Source of the DNA: Synechococcus sp. CBW1108
GTDB taxonomy: Bacteria > Cyanobacteriota > Cyanobacteriia > PCC-6307 > Cyanobiaceae
DNA length: 64,000 nt
Assembly (NCBI RefSeq): GCF_015840335.1
Contig: NZ_CP060395.1
Location: 2,393,277-2,457,276, forward strand
Direction: 5' to 3'
In this document: positions 28,234 through 37,742 of the stretch, piece after piece
Position numbering within the stretch: position 1 is the stretch's first letter
Layout: the number at the start of each line of letters is the position of its first letter
Notes under the pieces: model-generated
What the model was told of the DNA's origin: nothing
Databases searched by the model: none
The model's input: the letters and a program-made list of their open reading frames with translations, nothing else
Position numbers and translations under genes: made by a program

Positions 28234-28866
28234 ATGGGATCTAAAGCCCAACCCGCAGGTAAGACCTGGTGGGAGCAGCAGCGCACCGGACTGTCGCGAT
28301 TGATAGCGGTGCTGGCCTTTCTGGTGGTGGCACTGACCGAGAGCCGCTGGGAGCTCCATCAGGAGCCCGTTGCCATATTTTTCTTCAGCCTCGGTCTGGC
28401 CCTGGCTGCCGTCGGAGCCGCAGGCAGGATCTGGTGCTCCTTCTTCATCTCGGGCCGCAAGGACGGTCAGCTGGTGAGCGAAGGCCCATACTCGATCAGC
28501 CGCAATCCCCTCTACGTGTTCAGCTGCATCGGCCTGCTGGGGGTGGGACTCACCACCGAAACGCTCACCTACCCGCTGCTGTTTCTGGCGATTTTCGGGC
28601 TCTATTACCCGGGGATCATGGGCAGGGAAGAGCGTCGGCTCGAGGAGCTGTTTGGTGAGGCCTACCGGCAATACCGGCAAAGGGTGCCGCGGTTCTGGCC
28701 GCGGCTGGAGCTCTACAGCGAGCCGACCAGCTGGAGCAGCAATCCACGCCTATTTAGGCGCCATATCATGAGCGACATCTGGTTTATCTGGATTGCAGCG
28801 ATCATTGAGCTGATGGAGGGTTTCCGCAGTGCGGGCATGCTGCCCCACCTGCTGGAGCTCTGGTGA
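28234..28866 (+). CDS. Isoprenylcysteine methyltransferase-like (ICMT/PEMT family) membrane protein
   Basis: 210 aa with four to five membrane segments. The family core SEGPYSISRNPLYVFSCIGLLGVGL and the later GREERRLEELFGEAYRQYRQRVPRFWP match the ICMT/PEMT SAM-binding pattern (RNP.Y and E...L...FG..Y..Y...V.RF.P). It probably methylates a lipid or small hydrophobic acceptor; the substrate cannot be told. A C-terminal extra helix (IWFIWIAAIIELMEGF) follows the core. Confidence 0.8.
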   Translation: MGSKAQPAGKTWWEQQRTGLSRLIAVLAFLVVALTESRWELHQEPVAIFFFSLGLALAAVGAAGRIWCSFFISGRKDGQLVSEGPYSISRNPLYVFSCIGLLGVGLTTETLTYPLLFLAIFGLYYPGIMGREERRLEELFGEAYRQYRQRVPRFWPRLELYSEPTSWSSNPRLFRRHIMSDIWFIWIAAIIELMEGFRSAGMLPHLLELW

Positions 28867-28868
28867 GC

Positions 28869-29243
28869 TCACCACCAGCCACCCCCAAAAGGCCCGCCGA
28901 AACCATCACCGAAGCCGTCATCAAAGCCCGGTTCCACGTTCCAGGTGGGCTCGGGGCCACCTGCCTTGGGGGGCTTGGGTGGCCCGGCCAGGGTTTCCTC
29001 GCTGATGCCTGGAATCGGCACTGAGGCGCAGGAACACTGACACAGGCCATCGGGACCGATCAGCCCCAGGCTCGGCTGGGCGCAACTGCAGGGGCAGGTC
29101 TGGGCCTGAAGCTGGGTCTGGCTCTGGGCGAGGGCCGGTTGGGGGAGCGGCAACAGGCAACCCACCAGGCTCAGCAAGCTGAACCAGGAGAGGCTGCCCC
29201 AGGAGAAAGTGGCGAGGCGGGACGGCAGCGGAGGCACGGACAT
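28869..29243 (-). CDS. Secreted Cys-rich protein with Gly/Phe/Asp tail
   Basis: 124 aa. A signal peptide (LSWFSLLSLVGCLLPLPQPALAQ) is followed by a cysteine cluster, TCPCSCAQPSLGL and GLCQCSCASVPIPG, eight cysteines counting both motifs. The C-terminal end is low-complexity: GFDDGFGDGFGGPFGGGWW. The function is unknown. The cysteines could bind metal or form disulfides outside the cytoplasm. It lies between dnaG and the ICMT-like gene, convergent with the latter. Confidence 0.6.
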   Translation of the reverse strand: MSVPPLPSRLATFSWGSLSWFSLLSLVGCLLPLPQPALAQSQTQLQAQTCPCSCAQPSLGLIGPDGLCQCSCASVPIPGISEETLAGPPKPPKAGGPEPTWNVEPGFDDGFGDGFGGPFGGGWW

Positions 29244-29305
29244 CAGGGCAAAGCTGGGGGGAAGGGGATTGAGTAGGGGAACGACATGTTGGGCAGAACG
29301 CCGGA

Positions 29306-31384
29306 TTAGGCCGCCGGCTGGGCCAGCACCTCCCCGTAGGCGGCCCGGCGCTGGAAATCAAGGTGCTCCAGGTGTTTGCGCTCGTTGTAATAGAGCTCCT
29401 GGAAGCGCAGGGCATCGCCATTGAGCTCGGCGAAGAGGGCCTCGATTCGCACTTCCATGTCGCTGATCGGCGCCAAACCTGAGGCGGCCGCCTGGGCCTC
29501 CTGCCGTTCCTCCTCCAGCAGGCGGGAGATGCAGCGCTCGAGGGTTTCGAGCCGCTGGCTGCTCCAGGCATCGAGCAGATGGCGACACCGCTTGAGGCTC
29601 TTCTGCCGTTCCAGGGCAGCAGCGGCGCCGCGCAGTTGCAGCAGGGGCTGGCCCAGGGCCATGCGCTGCAGTTCATTGGGCTCCAGCAGCGGGGTCAGCC
29701 GACCAAGCAGGGCGCTCTGCTCCACCACCAGCTGATCGGCCAACAGCCGGGGCAGGTCCAGATCCCCCAGGTCGAGGCCGGGATCCTTGCCCCGGTTGAT
29801 CGCCTCGAGGCGGCCGGCGCCGAGGTTGTCCTCCTCCAGGGAGCTGATCGCAGCCCAGAGCAGGCGGTGGGGTTGGAGGGCAAAGTCGTCGAGTTCCCGC
29901 TGGCGCAGTTCCACCCGGATGGCGGAGCGGTGACTGGGGCAATGCAGATAGAGCCGCAACAACTCGGCTTCGGCCCGTTCCCGCAGGCCCGCCTCGCCGG
30001 GTTGCTCCCATTTCTGGGAGCGGCCGTGCCAGCGCTGGCCCTTCACCTGCTGGCGCAGGTCGTCCTCCAGCTGGATCGCCAGGCGGGCCTGGCCGCCACT
30101 GAGCCGCTCGGCCACCCGCTGCAGGTAGTGGCTGCGCACGGCGCTCTGGGGCAACTTGCCCAGCAGGGCCACCAGGGCCGACACCGCCTGCTGGAACTGG
30201 TCAGGGCGAGCCAGGTCGCGGCCCTCCAGCACCTGCTCGATCTGCCAGTCGAGCCAGAGGGGAGCCTGATCCAGCAGGGCGCGGTAGTCGCCGGCCCCCT
30301 GGGTTTTGAGGAATTCGTCGGGGTCCTTGCCGGCCGGCAGGTGCAGCACCCGCAGCTCCAGCTGGCCCTGCAGGGCCAGCTGCTCCACCTCGCCGATGGC
30401 CCGCTGGGCGGCCCGCACGCCGGCGCCATCGCTGTCGAAATTGAGGATCAGGCGGCGGCTCTCACAGCAGCGGCAGAGCTGGGTGATCTGCTGGCTGCTC
30501 AGGGCCGTGCCCAGGGCTGCCACCGCGTTGGTGATGCCGGCGGCATGGAGGGCAATCACATCGAAGTAGCCCTCTACCACCACCGCCCGGTCGTCCTTGC
30601 GGATGGCGGTGCTGGCTTTATCAAGGCCAAAGAGGTGCTTGCCCTTCTCGAACAGCTCCGTTTCGGGGGAGTTGAGGTATTTGGGCTCGCCGCCATCGAG
30701 GCTGCGGCCACCGAAACCGATCACCCGCCCCTGGCGGTCCTTGATCGGCACCATCACCCGATGGCGGAAGCGGTCGTAGAAACCATCCCCCCCCTTGCGG
30801 GGCACCACCAGCCCGGCGGCTTCCAGCAGCTCCGGGCCCAGCCCCTCCACCTGCTGCAGGTGGCCCAGCAGGCCATCCCACTGCTCGGGGGCGTAGCCGA
30901 GCTCAAAGGCCTCCAGGGTGGCTTCACTCAGGCCCCGGCCATCGCGCAGGTAGGCCAGGGCAGCGGCGCCAGCGGGGCTGCGCAGCTGGCTGCGAAACCA
31001 GCCGGCCGCCAGGGTGAGCACCTTGTGGAGCTGCTCGCGGCGGGAGAGCTGCTTGCGCAGGCGCTCCTGCTGGGGCCCATCGAGGGTTTCGATCGGCAGC
31101 TGGTACTTGCGCGCCAGCTCCAGCACCACATCGCTGAAACTCTGGCGCTGGTGTTCCATCAGGAACTTGATCGCATTGCCACCGGCCCCGCAGGAGAAGC
31201 AGTAGTAGAACTGCTTGGCGGGGGAAACCGTCATCGACGGCGATTTGTCGTCGTGAAAGGGACAGATGCCGACGTATTCCCTGCCCTTCTTCTTGAGCAC
31301 CACGTGCTCGCCGACCACATCGACGATGTCGGCCCGTTCCTTGACGGCCTCAATCGTGCGGGGGTGGAGACGGGGAAGGCTCAA
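29306..31384 (-). CDS. dnaG: DNA primase
   Basis: 692 aa, TTG start giving MSLPRLHPRTIEAVKERADIVDVV. The N-terminal zinc-binding domain is CPFHDDKSPSMTV with CFSCGAGG. The Toprim catalytic region includes RVIGFGGRSLDGGEPKYLNSPET, VVVEGYFDVIALHAAGI and LILNFDSDGAGVRAA. The C-terminal region should contact DnaB helicase. It synthesises RNA primers for replication. Confidence 0.95.
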   Translation of the reverse strand: MSLPRLHPRTIEAVKERADIVDVVGEHVVLKKKGREYVGICPFHDDKSPSMTVSPAKQFYYCFSCGAGGNAIKFLMEHQRQSFSDVVLELARKYQLPIETLDGPQQERLRKQLSRREQLHKVLTLAAGWFRSQLRSPAGAAALAYLRDGRGLSEATLEAFELGYAPEQWDGLLGHLQQVEGLGPELLEAAGLVVPRKGGDGFYDRFRHRVMVPIKDRQGRVIGFGGRSLDGGEPKYLNSPETELFEKGKHLFGLDKASTAIRKDDRAVVVEGYFDVIALHAAGITNAVAALGTALSSQQITQLCRCCESRRLILNFDSDGAGVRAAQRAIGEVEQLALQGQLELRVLHLPAGKDPDEFLKTQGAGDYRALLDQAPLWLDWQIEQVLEGRDLARPDQFQQAVSALVALLGKLPQSAVRSHYLQRVAERLSGGQARLAIQLEDDLRQQVKGQRWHGRSQKWEQPGEAGLRERAEAELLRLYLHCPSHRSAIRVELRQRELDDFALQPHRLLWAAISSLEEDNLGAGRLEAINRGKDPGLDLGDLDLPRLLADQLVVEQSALLGRLTPLLEPNELQRMALGQPLLQLRGAAAALERQKSLKRCRHLLDAWSSQRLETLERCISRLLEEERQEAQAAASGLAPISDMEVRIEALFAELNGDALRFQELYYNERKHLEHLDFQRRAAYGEVLAQPAA

Positions 31385-31401
31385 GCAGCAAAGGGGGAGC
31401 G

Positions 31402-32280
31402 ATGGGATCTGATGCAGGGCCCGATTCTGACCGGAGCCGGCAAGCCGTGCTGGGGATGGTGGCCAGCGCCCTGAGTTTTTCCTTGATGGGCGTGTGCGTG
31501 AAGCAGGTGGGGGGCCGGATCCCCGCCGCCGAGGTGGTGCTGGCTCGCAGCCTGATCAGCCTGGGGCTGAGCTGGTTGCTGCTGCGGCGGGCCGGGGTAT
31601 ACCCCTGGGGGCGACGGCGGGGCCTGCTGATCTGGCGCGGAGCTATCGGCACCGCTGCCCTGCTCTGCGTCTACGCAGCCCTGGCCGCCCTGCCGCTGGC
31701 CTCGGCCACGGTGCTGCAATACCTCTACCCCCCCTTCACGGCGCTGCTGGCCTGGCTGGTGCTGGGTGAGCGGATCGGCAAGAGGGTGTTGGCCGCCATG
31801 GCGCTGGGCTGGCTGGGGGTGCTGCTGGTGGCCCAGCCAGGCGGCAGCTTGGCCCTGGCCTGGCAGCCGGTGCTGGTGGCCGTGGCCGGCGCCCTGTTCA
31901 CGGCCCTGGCCTATGTGAGCGTGCGTTCCCTGGGCCAGAGCGAGCACCCGCTGGTGATCATCTTTTATTTCCCCCTGGTGGCCCTGCCCCTGAGCCTGCC
32001 GCTGGTGGCCCTCAATCCCGTGCTGCCCACCTCCACCGAGCTGCTGTGGCTGGTGGGGGTGGGGCTGTTCACCCAGCTGGGCCAGGTGTATCTGACCCGC
32101 AGCCTGATGGCCCTGCCGGCGGCGCGGGCCACGGCGATCAGCTACGTGCAGGTGGGCTTCGCCGCGGGCTGGGGCTGGTTGCTGTTTGGGGAGCAGATCG
32201 ATGCCGCCACGATCAGCGGAGCCCTGCTGGTGCTGGCGGCCACCCTGGTCAGCCTCAGCCAGCCGGTAGGGGGTCGGTGA
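31402..32280 (+). CDS. EamA/DMT family transporter
   Basis: 292 aa with ten hydrophobic segments in two EamA repeats. The first contains LSFSLMGVCVKQVGGRIPAAEVVLARSLI and ends LPLASATVLQYLYPPFTALLAWLVLGERI; the second ends LPAARATAISYVQVGFAAGWGWLLFGEQI. These are hallmarks of drug/metabolite transporters. The substrate is unknown. The ATG at 31402 leaves only 17 nt to the divergent dnaG start; an internal ATG at 31456 would give a roomier promoter. Confidence 0.82.
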   Translation: MGSDAGPDSDRSRQAVLGMVASALSFSLMGVCVKQVGGRIPAAEVVLARSLISLGLSWLLLRRAGVYPWGRRRGLLIWRGAIGTAALLCVYAALAALPLASATVLQYLYPPFTALLAWLVLGERIGKRVLAAMALGWLGVLLVAQPGGSLALAWQPVLVAVAGALFTALAYVSVRSLGQSEHPLVIIFYFPLVALPLSLPLVALNPVLPTSTELLWLVGVGLFTQLGQVYLTRSLMALPAARATAISYVQVGFAAGWGWLLFGEQIDAATISGALLVLAATLVSLSQPVGGR

Positions 32281-32719
32281 TCCACAGCTGCCCCCCGTTC
32301 TCGCCGGCCGCTCCGCTGGGTCGGGCCAGCCGCCAGCTCTGGCCCTTTTCCCCGCGCTGCAGGTAGAGCTCAAAGGGGCTGTCAACCCGAATTGGATCGC
32401 CGGCTAAGCGCCAATCAAACTGGCCCACGATGCGCAGACCTTTGGCCTCACCGATGGACAGCGACTCCTGCTCCGCCACCCGTACCCGACTCACCTCCGG
32501 AGCCCCGCCGGCCTCCAGGGCCAGGGCCTCGGCGATGGCACCCTGGGTCAGCTGGATCTGCAGCTCAAGGGCCCCGAGCAAGGCGGAGCGCGGCGGCTGG
32601 CCGACCCCACTGCAGCCCGTCAGCGCTAGGGGCAGCAGCAGCAGCAGCAGGGGGAGCAGCAAGCCCCACCACCTGCGCAACGGCGGGCCGGACTGGGCAG
32701 AAATGGGCAGGGCGGGCAC
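32255..32719 (-). CDS. Putative lipoprotein
   Basis: 154 aa from GTG 32719. The N-terminus RRWWGLLLPLLLLLLPLALTGCSG is a lipoprotein signal with lipobox LTGC. The mature part (LGALELQIQLTQGAIAEALALE... SRVRVAEQESLSIGEAKGLRIVGQFDWRL) is hydrophilic and unrecognised. The frame remains open upstream into ruvA, but that part is antisense to ruvA. It overlaps the EamA gene end convergently. Confidence 0.6.
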   Translation of the reverse strand: MPALPISAQSGPPLRRWWGLLLPLLLLLLPLALTGCSGVGQPPRSALLGALELQIQLTQGAIAEALALEAGGAPEVSRVRVAEQESLSIGEAKGLRIVGQFDWRLAGDPIRVDSPFELYLQRGEKGQSWRLARPSGAAGENGGQLWITDPLPAG

Positions 32720-32743
32720 GATGGGGAACCTTCTAGTGATCCC

Positions 32744-33391
32744 ATGATCGGCTGGCTGCAAGGGCAACTCACCCATCCCTGGCAGCAGGAGAAGCGCTTC
32801 GGCCTGATGCTGGTGTGTCAAGGCGTGGGCTACGACGTGCAGGTGAGCCAGCGGCAGTGGCAGCAACTGCCGGAGGCGGGCAGTGCCATGGCCCTGCACA
32901 TCCACCACGCCATCCGAGATGACGCCTGGCTGCTCTACGGCTTCGCCGAGCGGCCTGAACGGGATCTGTTTCGCGAACTGGTGGCCGTCAGTGGCATCGG
33001 CCCCCAGATGGCGCTGGGCCTGCTGGGCGCCATGGATACGGCCGAATTGGTGCAGGCGATCGTGCAGACCGACCTGCGCCGCCTCTGCCAGGCGCCTGGG
33101 GTGGGCAAGCGCACGGCCGAACGGCTGGCCGTAGAACTGCGTACCCGGCTGCAGCAAAGATTCCTGGGCCAATTAGAAGCAAGCAGCGACCCCGACTCCC
33201 TGGCAGAAGGGGTCATGCTTCCCGCCGCAGGACGGGATGAGGTGCAGCTCACCCTGGCGGCCCTGGGCTATGAGGCCCTGGAGATCCACCGGGCCCTGCG
33301 GGCCGTGGCCGCCGGCGGGCTGGCGGAAGGGGCAGGTGCCGAAGACTGGATCCGTGAGAGCCTGCGCTGGCTCTCCCGCCAGGTGGCCTGA
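32744..33391 (+). CDS. ruvA: Holliday junction branch migration protein RuvA
   Basis: 215 aa. MIGWLQGQL is the usual opening of the OB-fold domain. The helix-hairpin-helix motifs VSGIGPQMALGLLGAMD and APGVGKRTAERLAVELR bind DNA. The C-terminal domain (VQLTLAALGYEALEIHRALRAV) contacts RuvB. It binds four-way junctions as a tetramer and directs RuvB-driven branch migration. Confidence 0.94.
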   Translation: MIGWLQGQLTHPWQQEKRFGLMLVCQGVGYDVQVSQRQWQQLPEAGSAMALHIHHAIRDDAWLLYGFAERPERDLFRELVAVSGIGPQMALGLLGAMDTAELVQAIVQTDLRRLCQAPGVGKRTAERLAVELRTRLQQRFLGQLEASSDPDSLAEGVMLPAAGRDEVQLTLAALGYEALEIHRALRAVAAGGLAEGAGAEDWIRESLRWLSRQVA

Positions 33392-33490
33392 AGCGCCCAG
33401 GCCCTCTACCCCCAGATCCCCGACCCCCAGACGGTATGGTGGGACCTTGCATACCAGCTCTGGCCCAGCCTGCGCTCCACTCCCCAGCCC

Positions 33491-33760
33491 ATGCCGCTCA
33501 CCACCACCAAAAAGCAGGAACTGATCAACGGTCACCAGACCCACGGCACCGATACCGGATCGGTGGAAGTGCAGGTAGCCATGCTCAGTGAGCGGATCAC
33601 CCAGCTGACCGGACACCTGCAGAAAAACAAGCACGACTTCTCCTCCCGCCAGGGGCTGCTGAAGATGATCGGCCGCCGCAAGCGCCTGCTCAGCTATCTC
33701 AAGGGGCTCAGCCAGGAGCGCTACAGCCAGCTGATTGCCAAGCTGGGCATCCGCGGCTGA
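33491..33760 (+). CDS. rpsO: 30S ribosomal protein S15
   Basis: 89 aa, the family's usual length. [53 protein letters not shown] contains the conserved 16S rRNA-binding residues. A TATGGT at about 33432-33437, some 60 nt upstream, could be a -10 element. PAM68 follows after 15 nt in the same direction. Confidence 0.97.
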   Translation: MPLTTTKKQELINGHQTHGTDTGSVEVQVAMLSERITQLTGHLQKNKHDFSSRQGLLKMIGRRKRLLSYLKGLSQERYSQLIAKLGIRG

Positions 33761-33775
33761 TAGGGGCTTACTGAA

Positions 33776-34180
33776 ATGGCCAGCAAGGGCAGGCAGGGGG
33801 TTCCCGATGTGGTCGCCAACCGCATGGCCCGGCGGATCGCCATCGGCACAGGCATCCCCACCCTGATGGGCATGGGGGTCTTTGTGGGGAGCTATCTGCT
33901 GGTCAGCCGGCAGATTCTCGACATCGCCCCGAGCACCACCCTGGCGGCGTCCGGGGCCTGCTTCTTTCTGGGGGTCTTGGGCCTGAGTTTCGGAGTGCTC
34001 TCGGCCAGTTGGGAGGAGCAGCCGGGCAGCCTGCTGGGCACCGAGCAGATCGGCCTGAACATCAGCCGTCTGCGTAGCTCAATGAAAAGCACTCCTACAA
34101 GTAGCCCCCCTAAATCAAGCCCCCCTAAATCAAGGTCTCCAAAATCAAGTCCCCCAAAATCAACAAGCAAGAAGCGGTGA
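33776..34180 (+). CDS. PAM68-family photosystem II assembly protein
   Basis: 134 aa. Two membrane segments ([21 protein letters not shown] and [24 protein letters not shown]) are followed by the conserved [21 protein letters not shown]. This is the PAM68 layout; the plant and Synechocystis proteins help early photosystem II assembly. The C-terminal tail is replaced by a repeat of SPPKS-like pentapeptides ending STSKKR, encoded by a 15-bp tandem repeat. The gene overlaps dnaE tail to tail. Confidence 0.82.
   Translation: MASKGRQGVPDVVANRMARRIAIGTGIPTLMGMGVFVGSYLLVSRQILDIAPSTTLAASGACFFLGVLGLSFGVLSASWEEQPGSLLGTEQIGLNISRLRSSMKSTPTSSPPKSSPPKSRSPKSSPPKSTSKKR
34103..34162 (+). repeat. Four 15-bp tandem repeats at the PAM68 3' end
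   Basis: Units AGCCCCCCTAAATCA (twice, identical), AGGTCTCCAAAATCA and AGTCCCCCAAAATCA, 60 bp in all, encode S-P-P-K-S-type pentapeptides. The last bases reach the dnaE stop region. Unit count may vary between strains. Confidence 0.9.
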
Positions 34181-37100
34181 GCTGATCGTGGCCTGGAAGT
34201 CGGCGGCGGTCAGGGTAAGTAGGGCGGCCTGCACATCATCCACGCAGAACTGGAGACCCAACCGCACAAAGCGGGTCTGATCCTCTTGGCGCACCAAGGC
34301 TACCACCGGCACCCGCAGACCCGCCTCATCCTGGGGGGGGCGGTGGCGGTGCAGGCACTCCCGCAGCCGGTGCTGGATGGCGATGTCACTGGCCTGCTCG
34401 GCCGGCAGGTCCACCATCAACAGCTGGAGATCGTCGATGCAGCGGCAATCGTCCACGATCAGCTGCACCCGATCATCGCGGCGATCCACCGTGGCCCACA
34501 CCAGCAGGCGGGCATCCACCATCAAATGGTCGGCGAGGCGGGCGTAGCTCTTGGGAAACACCACGGCCTCGCAGCTGCCGGTGAGATCCTCCAGCTGCAG
34601 CACCGCCATCCGATCACCCTTGCGGGTTGTCACCTGGCGGATTTCGGGCACCATCACCACGGCACTCACCTTGGCCTTGTCGGCCAGCTCTTCGAGGTTG
34701 GCCAGGGCAATGGGGGAGAGCAGCTTCACTGGTCGGGCCAGCTGCTTGAGGGGGTGATCGGAGAGGTAGAAGCCCACCAGTTCCTTCTCCAACCTCAGTT
34801 TCTCGGTGGGTGGGTAGTCGGCCACCGGGGCCGCCTTGGGGGCCACCTCAGCGCCGCTAGCAGCACTAGCTCCAGCTCCGGCCAGTAGATCAAACAAGTT
34901 GCCCTGGCCGCTGGCCCGGTCCTTGGCCCGAGAGCTGGCCCAGTCGATCAGCAGATCCAGATCGGCCATCAGCTGGGCGCGGTTGGCCCCGGGCTCGAGG
35001 GCATCGAGGCTGCCGGAGTGGATCAATGCTTCGAGGGCCCGGCGGTTGAGCTGGTGGCCCGGGATGCGATCGCAGAGCTCGGCCAGGTTGGCGAAGGCCC
35101 CCTCACTGCTGCGGGCCTCAAGCAATTGACGAATTGCCCCATCTCCCAGATTCCGCACCGCCGAGAGCCCAAACAGAATGCGATTGCCGACGGGCGTGAA
35201 GTCGATGCCGGAGGCATTCACATCGGGGGCCATCACCTCGATGCCCATGGCGCTGCAGTTGGCGATGTAGCGCTGCACCTTGGCGCTGTCGCCGGCATTC
35301 ACCGTGAGCAGGGCAGCCATATAGGCCACCGGATAGTGGGCCTTGAGGTAGGCGGTCTGATAGGTCACCGCGCCGTAGGCGGTGGAATGGCTCTTGTTGA
35401 AGCAATACTCGGCGAACAGCACCATCTGCTCGAACAGAGCTTCGGCGATCCTGGCCTCCACGCCTCGCTCGGTGGCGCCCTGAACAAAAAGGCCCTGGTG
35501 CTTCTCCATCTCACTCTTCTTCTTTTTGCCCATGGCCCGCCGCAGCAGGTCGGCCTCGCCGAGGGAATAGCCGGCCAGGTCTTGGGCGATCTTCATGATC
35601 TGCTCCTGATACACCATGATCCCGTAGGTCTCATTGAGGATCGGCCGCAGCTTTTCGTGGGCGAATTCAATCGCTTCGCGGCCATGCTTGCGGTTGATGA
35701 ACTTGGGGATCAGGCCGGCGTCCAGCGGCCCAGGCCGGTATAGGGCCAAGATCGAGGAGATGTCCTCCAGGGAGGAGGGCTTGAGGTCGCGCACGATCTG
35801 GCGCATGCCGCTCGATTCGAGCTGGAAGATGCCCTCCAGATCACCGCGGGCCAGCAGGGCGTAGGTGCCCGGATCATCCAGGGGCAGGGCATCGGGATCG
35901 ACCCGCTCGCCAGTGCTCTGCTGCACCAGATCGACCGTCTTGTCGATCATGGTGAGGTTTTTCAGACCCAGGAAGTCCATCTTCAGCAGGCCCATCGACT
36001 CCACATCTTCCATGAAGTATTGGGTGATCACCTGGCCGTCGTTGTTGCGCTGCAGCGGCACCAACTCATCGAGCGGCTCGGCGGCGATCACCACCCCGGC
36101 GGCATGCACACCGAAGGTCTTGTTGGTGCCCTCGATGCGCATGGCCATGTCCACCCAGCGCTGCACGACGGGGTCTTTCTGATACTTCTCACGAAACTCA
36201 GGTGCTGGCGACTCGGCGCCGATCATCTCCTTGAGCTTGGCGGGCTTGCCGCGCACCACCGGGATCAATTTGGCCAGCCGGTCGGCGTCGCCATAGGGAA
36301 TATCCAGCACCCGGGCCACGTCCTTGAGCACCGCCTTGGAGGTCATGCGGTTGAAGGTGATGATCTGGGCCACCTTGTCTTCGCCGTAGCGCTTTGTGAC
36401 GTAATCGATCACCTCGCCGCGGCGCTCGATGCAGAAGTCGGTGTCAATATCCGGCATCGACTTGCGCTCGGGGTTGAGGAAGCGCTCAAACAGCAGCCCA
36501 TGGATCACCGGATCGATGTTGGTGATCCCCAGGGCGTAGGCCACCAGGGAGCCGGCGGCTGAGCCGCGGCCGGGACCCACCGGAATGCCGCTGTCGCGGG
36601 CGAAGCGGATGTAATCCCACACCACCAGGAAGTAGGTGGGAAAACCCATCTGCTCCATCACCTGCAGCTCGAAGGCCAGCCGCTCGCCATAGAGCGGCTC
36701 AAACGGCCGATCGACTTCAAGCTGGAGCCGTTCCCTGAGGCCCTGCTCGGCCACCTCGGTGAGATAGCTCACCGAGGTGTGACCTTCGGGGATGGGGAAG
36801 CGGGGCATCTGGTAGCGGCCGAGGATGTCGTAGTCCTCCACCTTCTCGGCCACCCGGGCGGTGTTGGCTACGGCCCGCTCTATTACATCCTGGGACAGGT
36901 GGTCGGCGAAGAGGGCGAGCATCTCCGCTTCGCCCTTGATGTATTCGGTGCCGGTGTAGCGCAGCCGTTTCTCATCGCTGATCAACTTGCCGGTGAGCAC
37001 ACACAGCAGGGCATCGTGGGCCTCCACATCGTTGGCACTGAGGTAGTGGGCGTCGTTGGTTGCGACCAGCTCGATGCCCAGCTCGGCGCCGATGCGGGCG

Positions 37101-37675
37101 ATGCCGGTGTTGACGATGCGATCTTCAATGCCGCCGTGGTCCTGGATCTCCAGGTAGAAGTCGCCGGCGAAGACACCCTGATACCAGCTGGCCACCTCCC
37201 GGGCCACCTCGGGGCGCCCCTGCAGGATCGCCTGGGGAATCTCCCCGCCCAGGCAGGCGGTGGCCACGATCAGCCCCTCGCTGTGGGCCGCCAGGGTGGC
37301 CTTGTCGATGCAGGCGCGGGCAAAGATGCCGCGGCCGCGCATGCCTCGCAGGTGGCTGATGCTGGTGAGCTTGACCAGGTTGCGATAGCCGACGGCATTT
37401 TTGGCCAGCACCACCAGGTGGTATCGCTTCTCCTTTTTCTGCTGGGGGTCATCAATGGAGCCATTGATGACATACATCTCATTGCCGATGATCGGCTTGA
37501 TGCCCGCCTTGGTGCAGAGCTTCAGCAGCTCGATGGCGCCATACATGACGCCGTGGTCGGTCAGCGCCAGGGCCGGCATGTCCAGCTCCAGGGCCCGCTC
37601 CACCATCGCCGGCAGCTGGCTGGCCCCATCCAGGAGGCTGTAGTCGCTGTGGTTATGGAGCGGTACGAAGGCCAA
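34160..37675 (-). CDS. dnaE: DNA polymerase III alpha subunit, single intein-free gene
   Basis: 1171 aa, TTG start ([18 protein letters not shown]). The N-terminal PHP domain is followed by the polymerase core: [18 protein letters not shown] and [19 protein letters not shown] with catalytic aspartates, [11 protein letters not shown] and [16 protein letters not shown]. In many cyanobacteria a split intein sits just before [11 protein letters not shown]. Here [21 protein letters not shown] is continuous, so one full protein is made. The C-terminal OB-fold region is present. Confidence 0.95.
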   Translation of the reverse strand: MAFVPLHNHSDYSLLDGASQLPAMVERALELDMPALALTDHGVMYGAIELLKLCTKAGIKPIIGNEMYVINGSIDDPQQKKEKRYHLVVLAKNAVGYRNLVKLTSISHLRGMRGRGIFARACIDKATLAAHSEGLIVATACLGGEIPQAILQGRPEVAREVASWYQGVFAGDFYLEIQDHGGIEDRIVNTGIARIGAELGIELVATNDAHYLSANDVEAHDALLCVLTGKLISDEKRLRYTGTEYIKGEAEMLALFADHLSQDVIERAVANTARVAEKVEDYDILGRYQMPRFPIPEGHTSVSYLTEVAEQGLRERLQLEVDRPFEPLYGERLAFELQVMEQMGFPTYFLVVWDYIRFARDSGIPVGPGRGSAAGSLVAYALGITNIDPVIHGLLFERFLNPERKSMPDIDTDFCIERRGEVIDYVTKRYGEDKVAQIITFNRMTSKAVLKDVARVLDIPYGDADRLAKLIPVVRGKPAKLKEMIGAESPAPEFREKYQKDPVVQRWVDMAMRIEGTNKTFGVHAAGVVIAAEPLDELVPLQRNNDGQVITQYFMEDVESMGLLKMDFLGLKNLTMIDKTVDLVQQSTGERVDPDALPLDDPGTYALLARGDLEGIFQLESSGMRQIVRDLKPSSLEDISSILALYRPGPLDAGLIPKFINRKHGREAIEFAHEKLRPILNETYGIMVYQEQIMKIAQDLAGYSLGEADLLRRAMGKKKKSEMEKHQGLFVQGATERGVEARIAEALFEQMVLFAEYCFNKSHSTAYGAVTYQTAYLKAHYPVAYMAALLTVNAGDSAKVQRYIANCSAMGIEVMAPDVNASGIDFTPVGNRILFGLSAVRNLGDGAIRQLLEARSSEGAFANLAELCDRIPGHQLNRRALEALIHSGSLDALEPGANRAQLMADLDLLIDWASSRAKDRASGQGNLFDLLAGAGASAASGAEVAPKAAPVADYPPTEKLRLEKELVGFYLSDHPLKQLARPVKLLSPIALANLEELADKAKVSAVVMVPEIRQVTTRKGDRMAVLQLEDLTGSCEAVVFPKSYARLADHLMVDARLLVWATVDRRDDRVQLIVDDCRCIDDLQLLMVDLPAEQASDIAIQHRLRECLHRHRPPQDEAGLRVPVVALVRQEDQTRFVRLGLQFCVDDVQAALLTLTAADFQATISSPLLAC

Positions 37676-37742
37676 GTGCTGGGACGGCCGGGGGCCCGAG
37701 AACGGAGCTCAGGTTAGGCGACAACGCAAGATCCAGCGTGGC

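Noticed and set aside
29579-31474. 631-aa plus-strand open frame opposite dnaG
   Set aside because: Exact antisense of the primase coding sequence; no domain can be seen and dnaG is certain.
34103-34162. CRISPR-like short repeats
   Set aside because: Units are directly tandem, without spacers, and in frame with PAM68; no CRISPR array or cas gene was found anywhere in the window.
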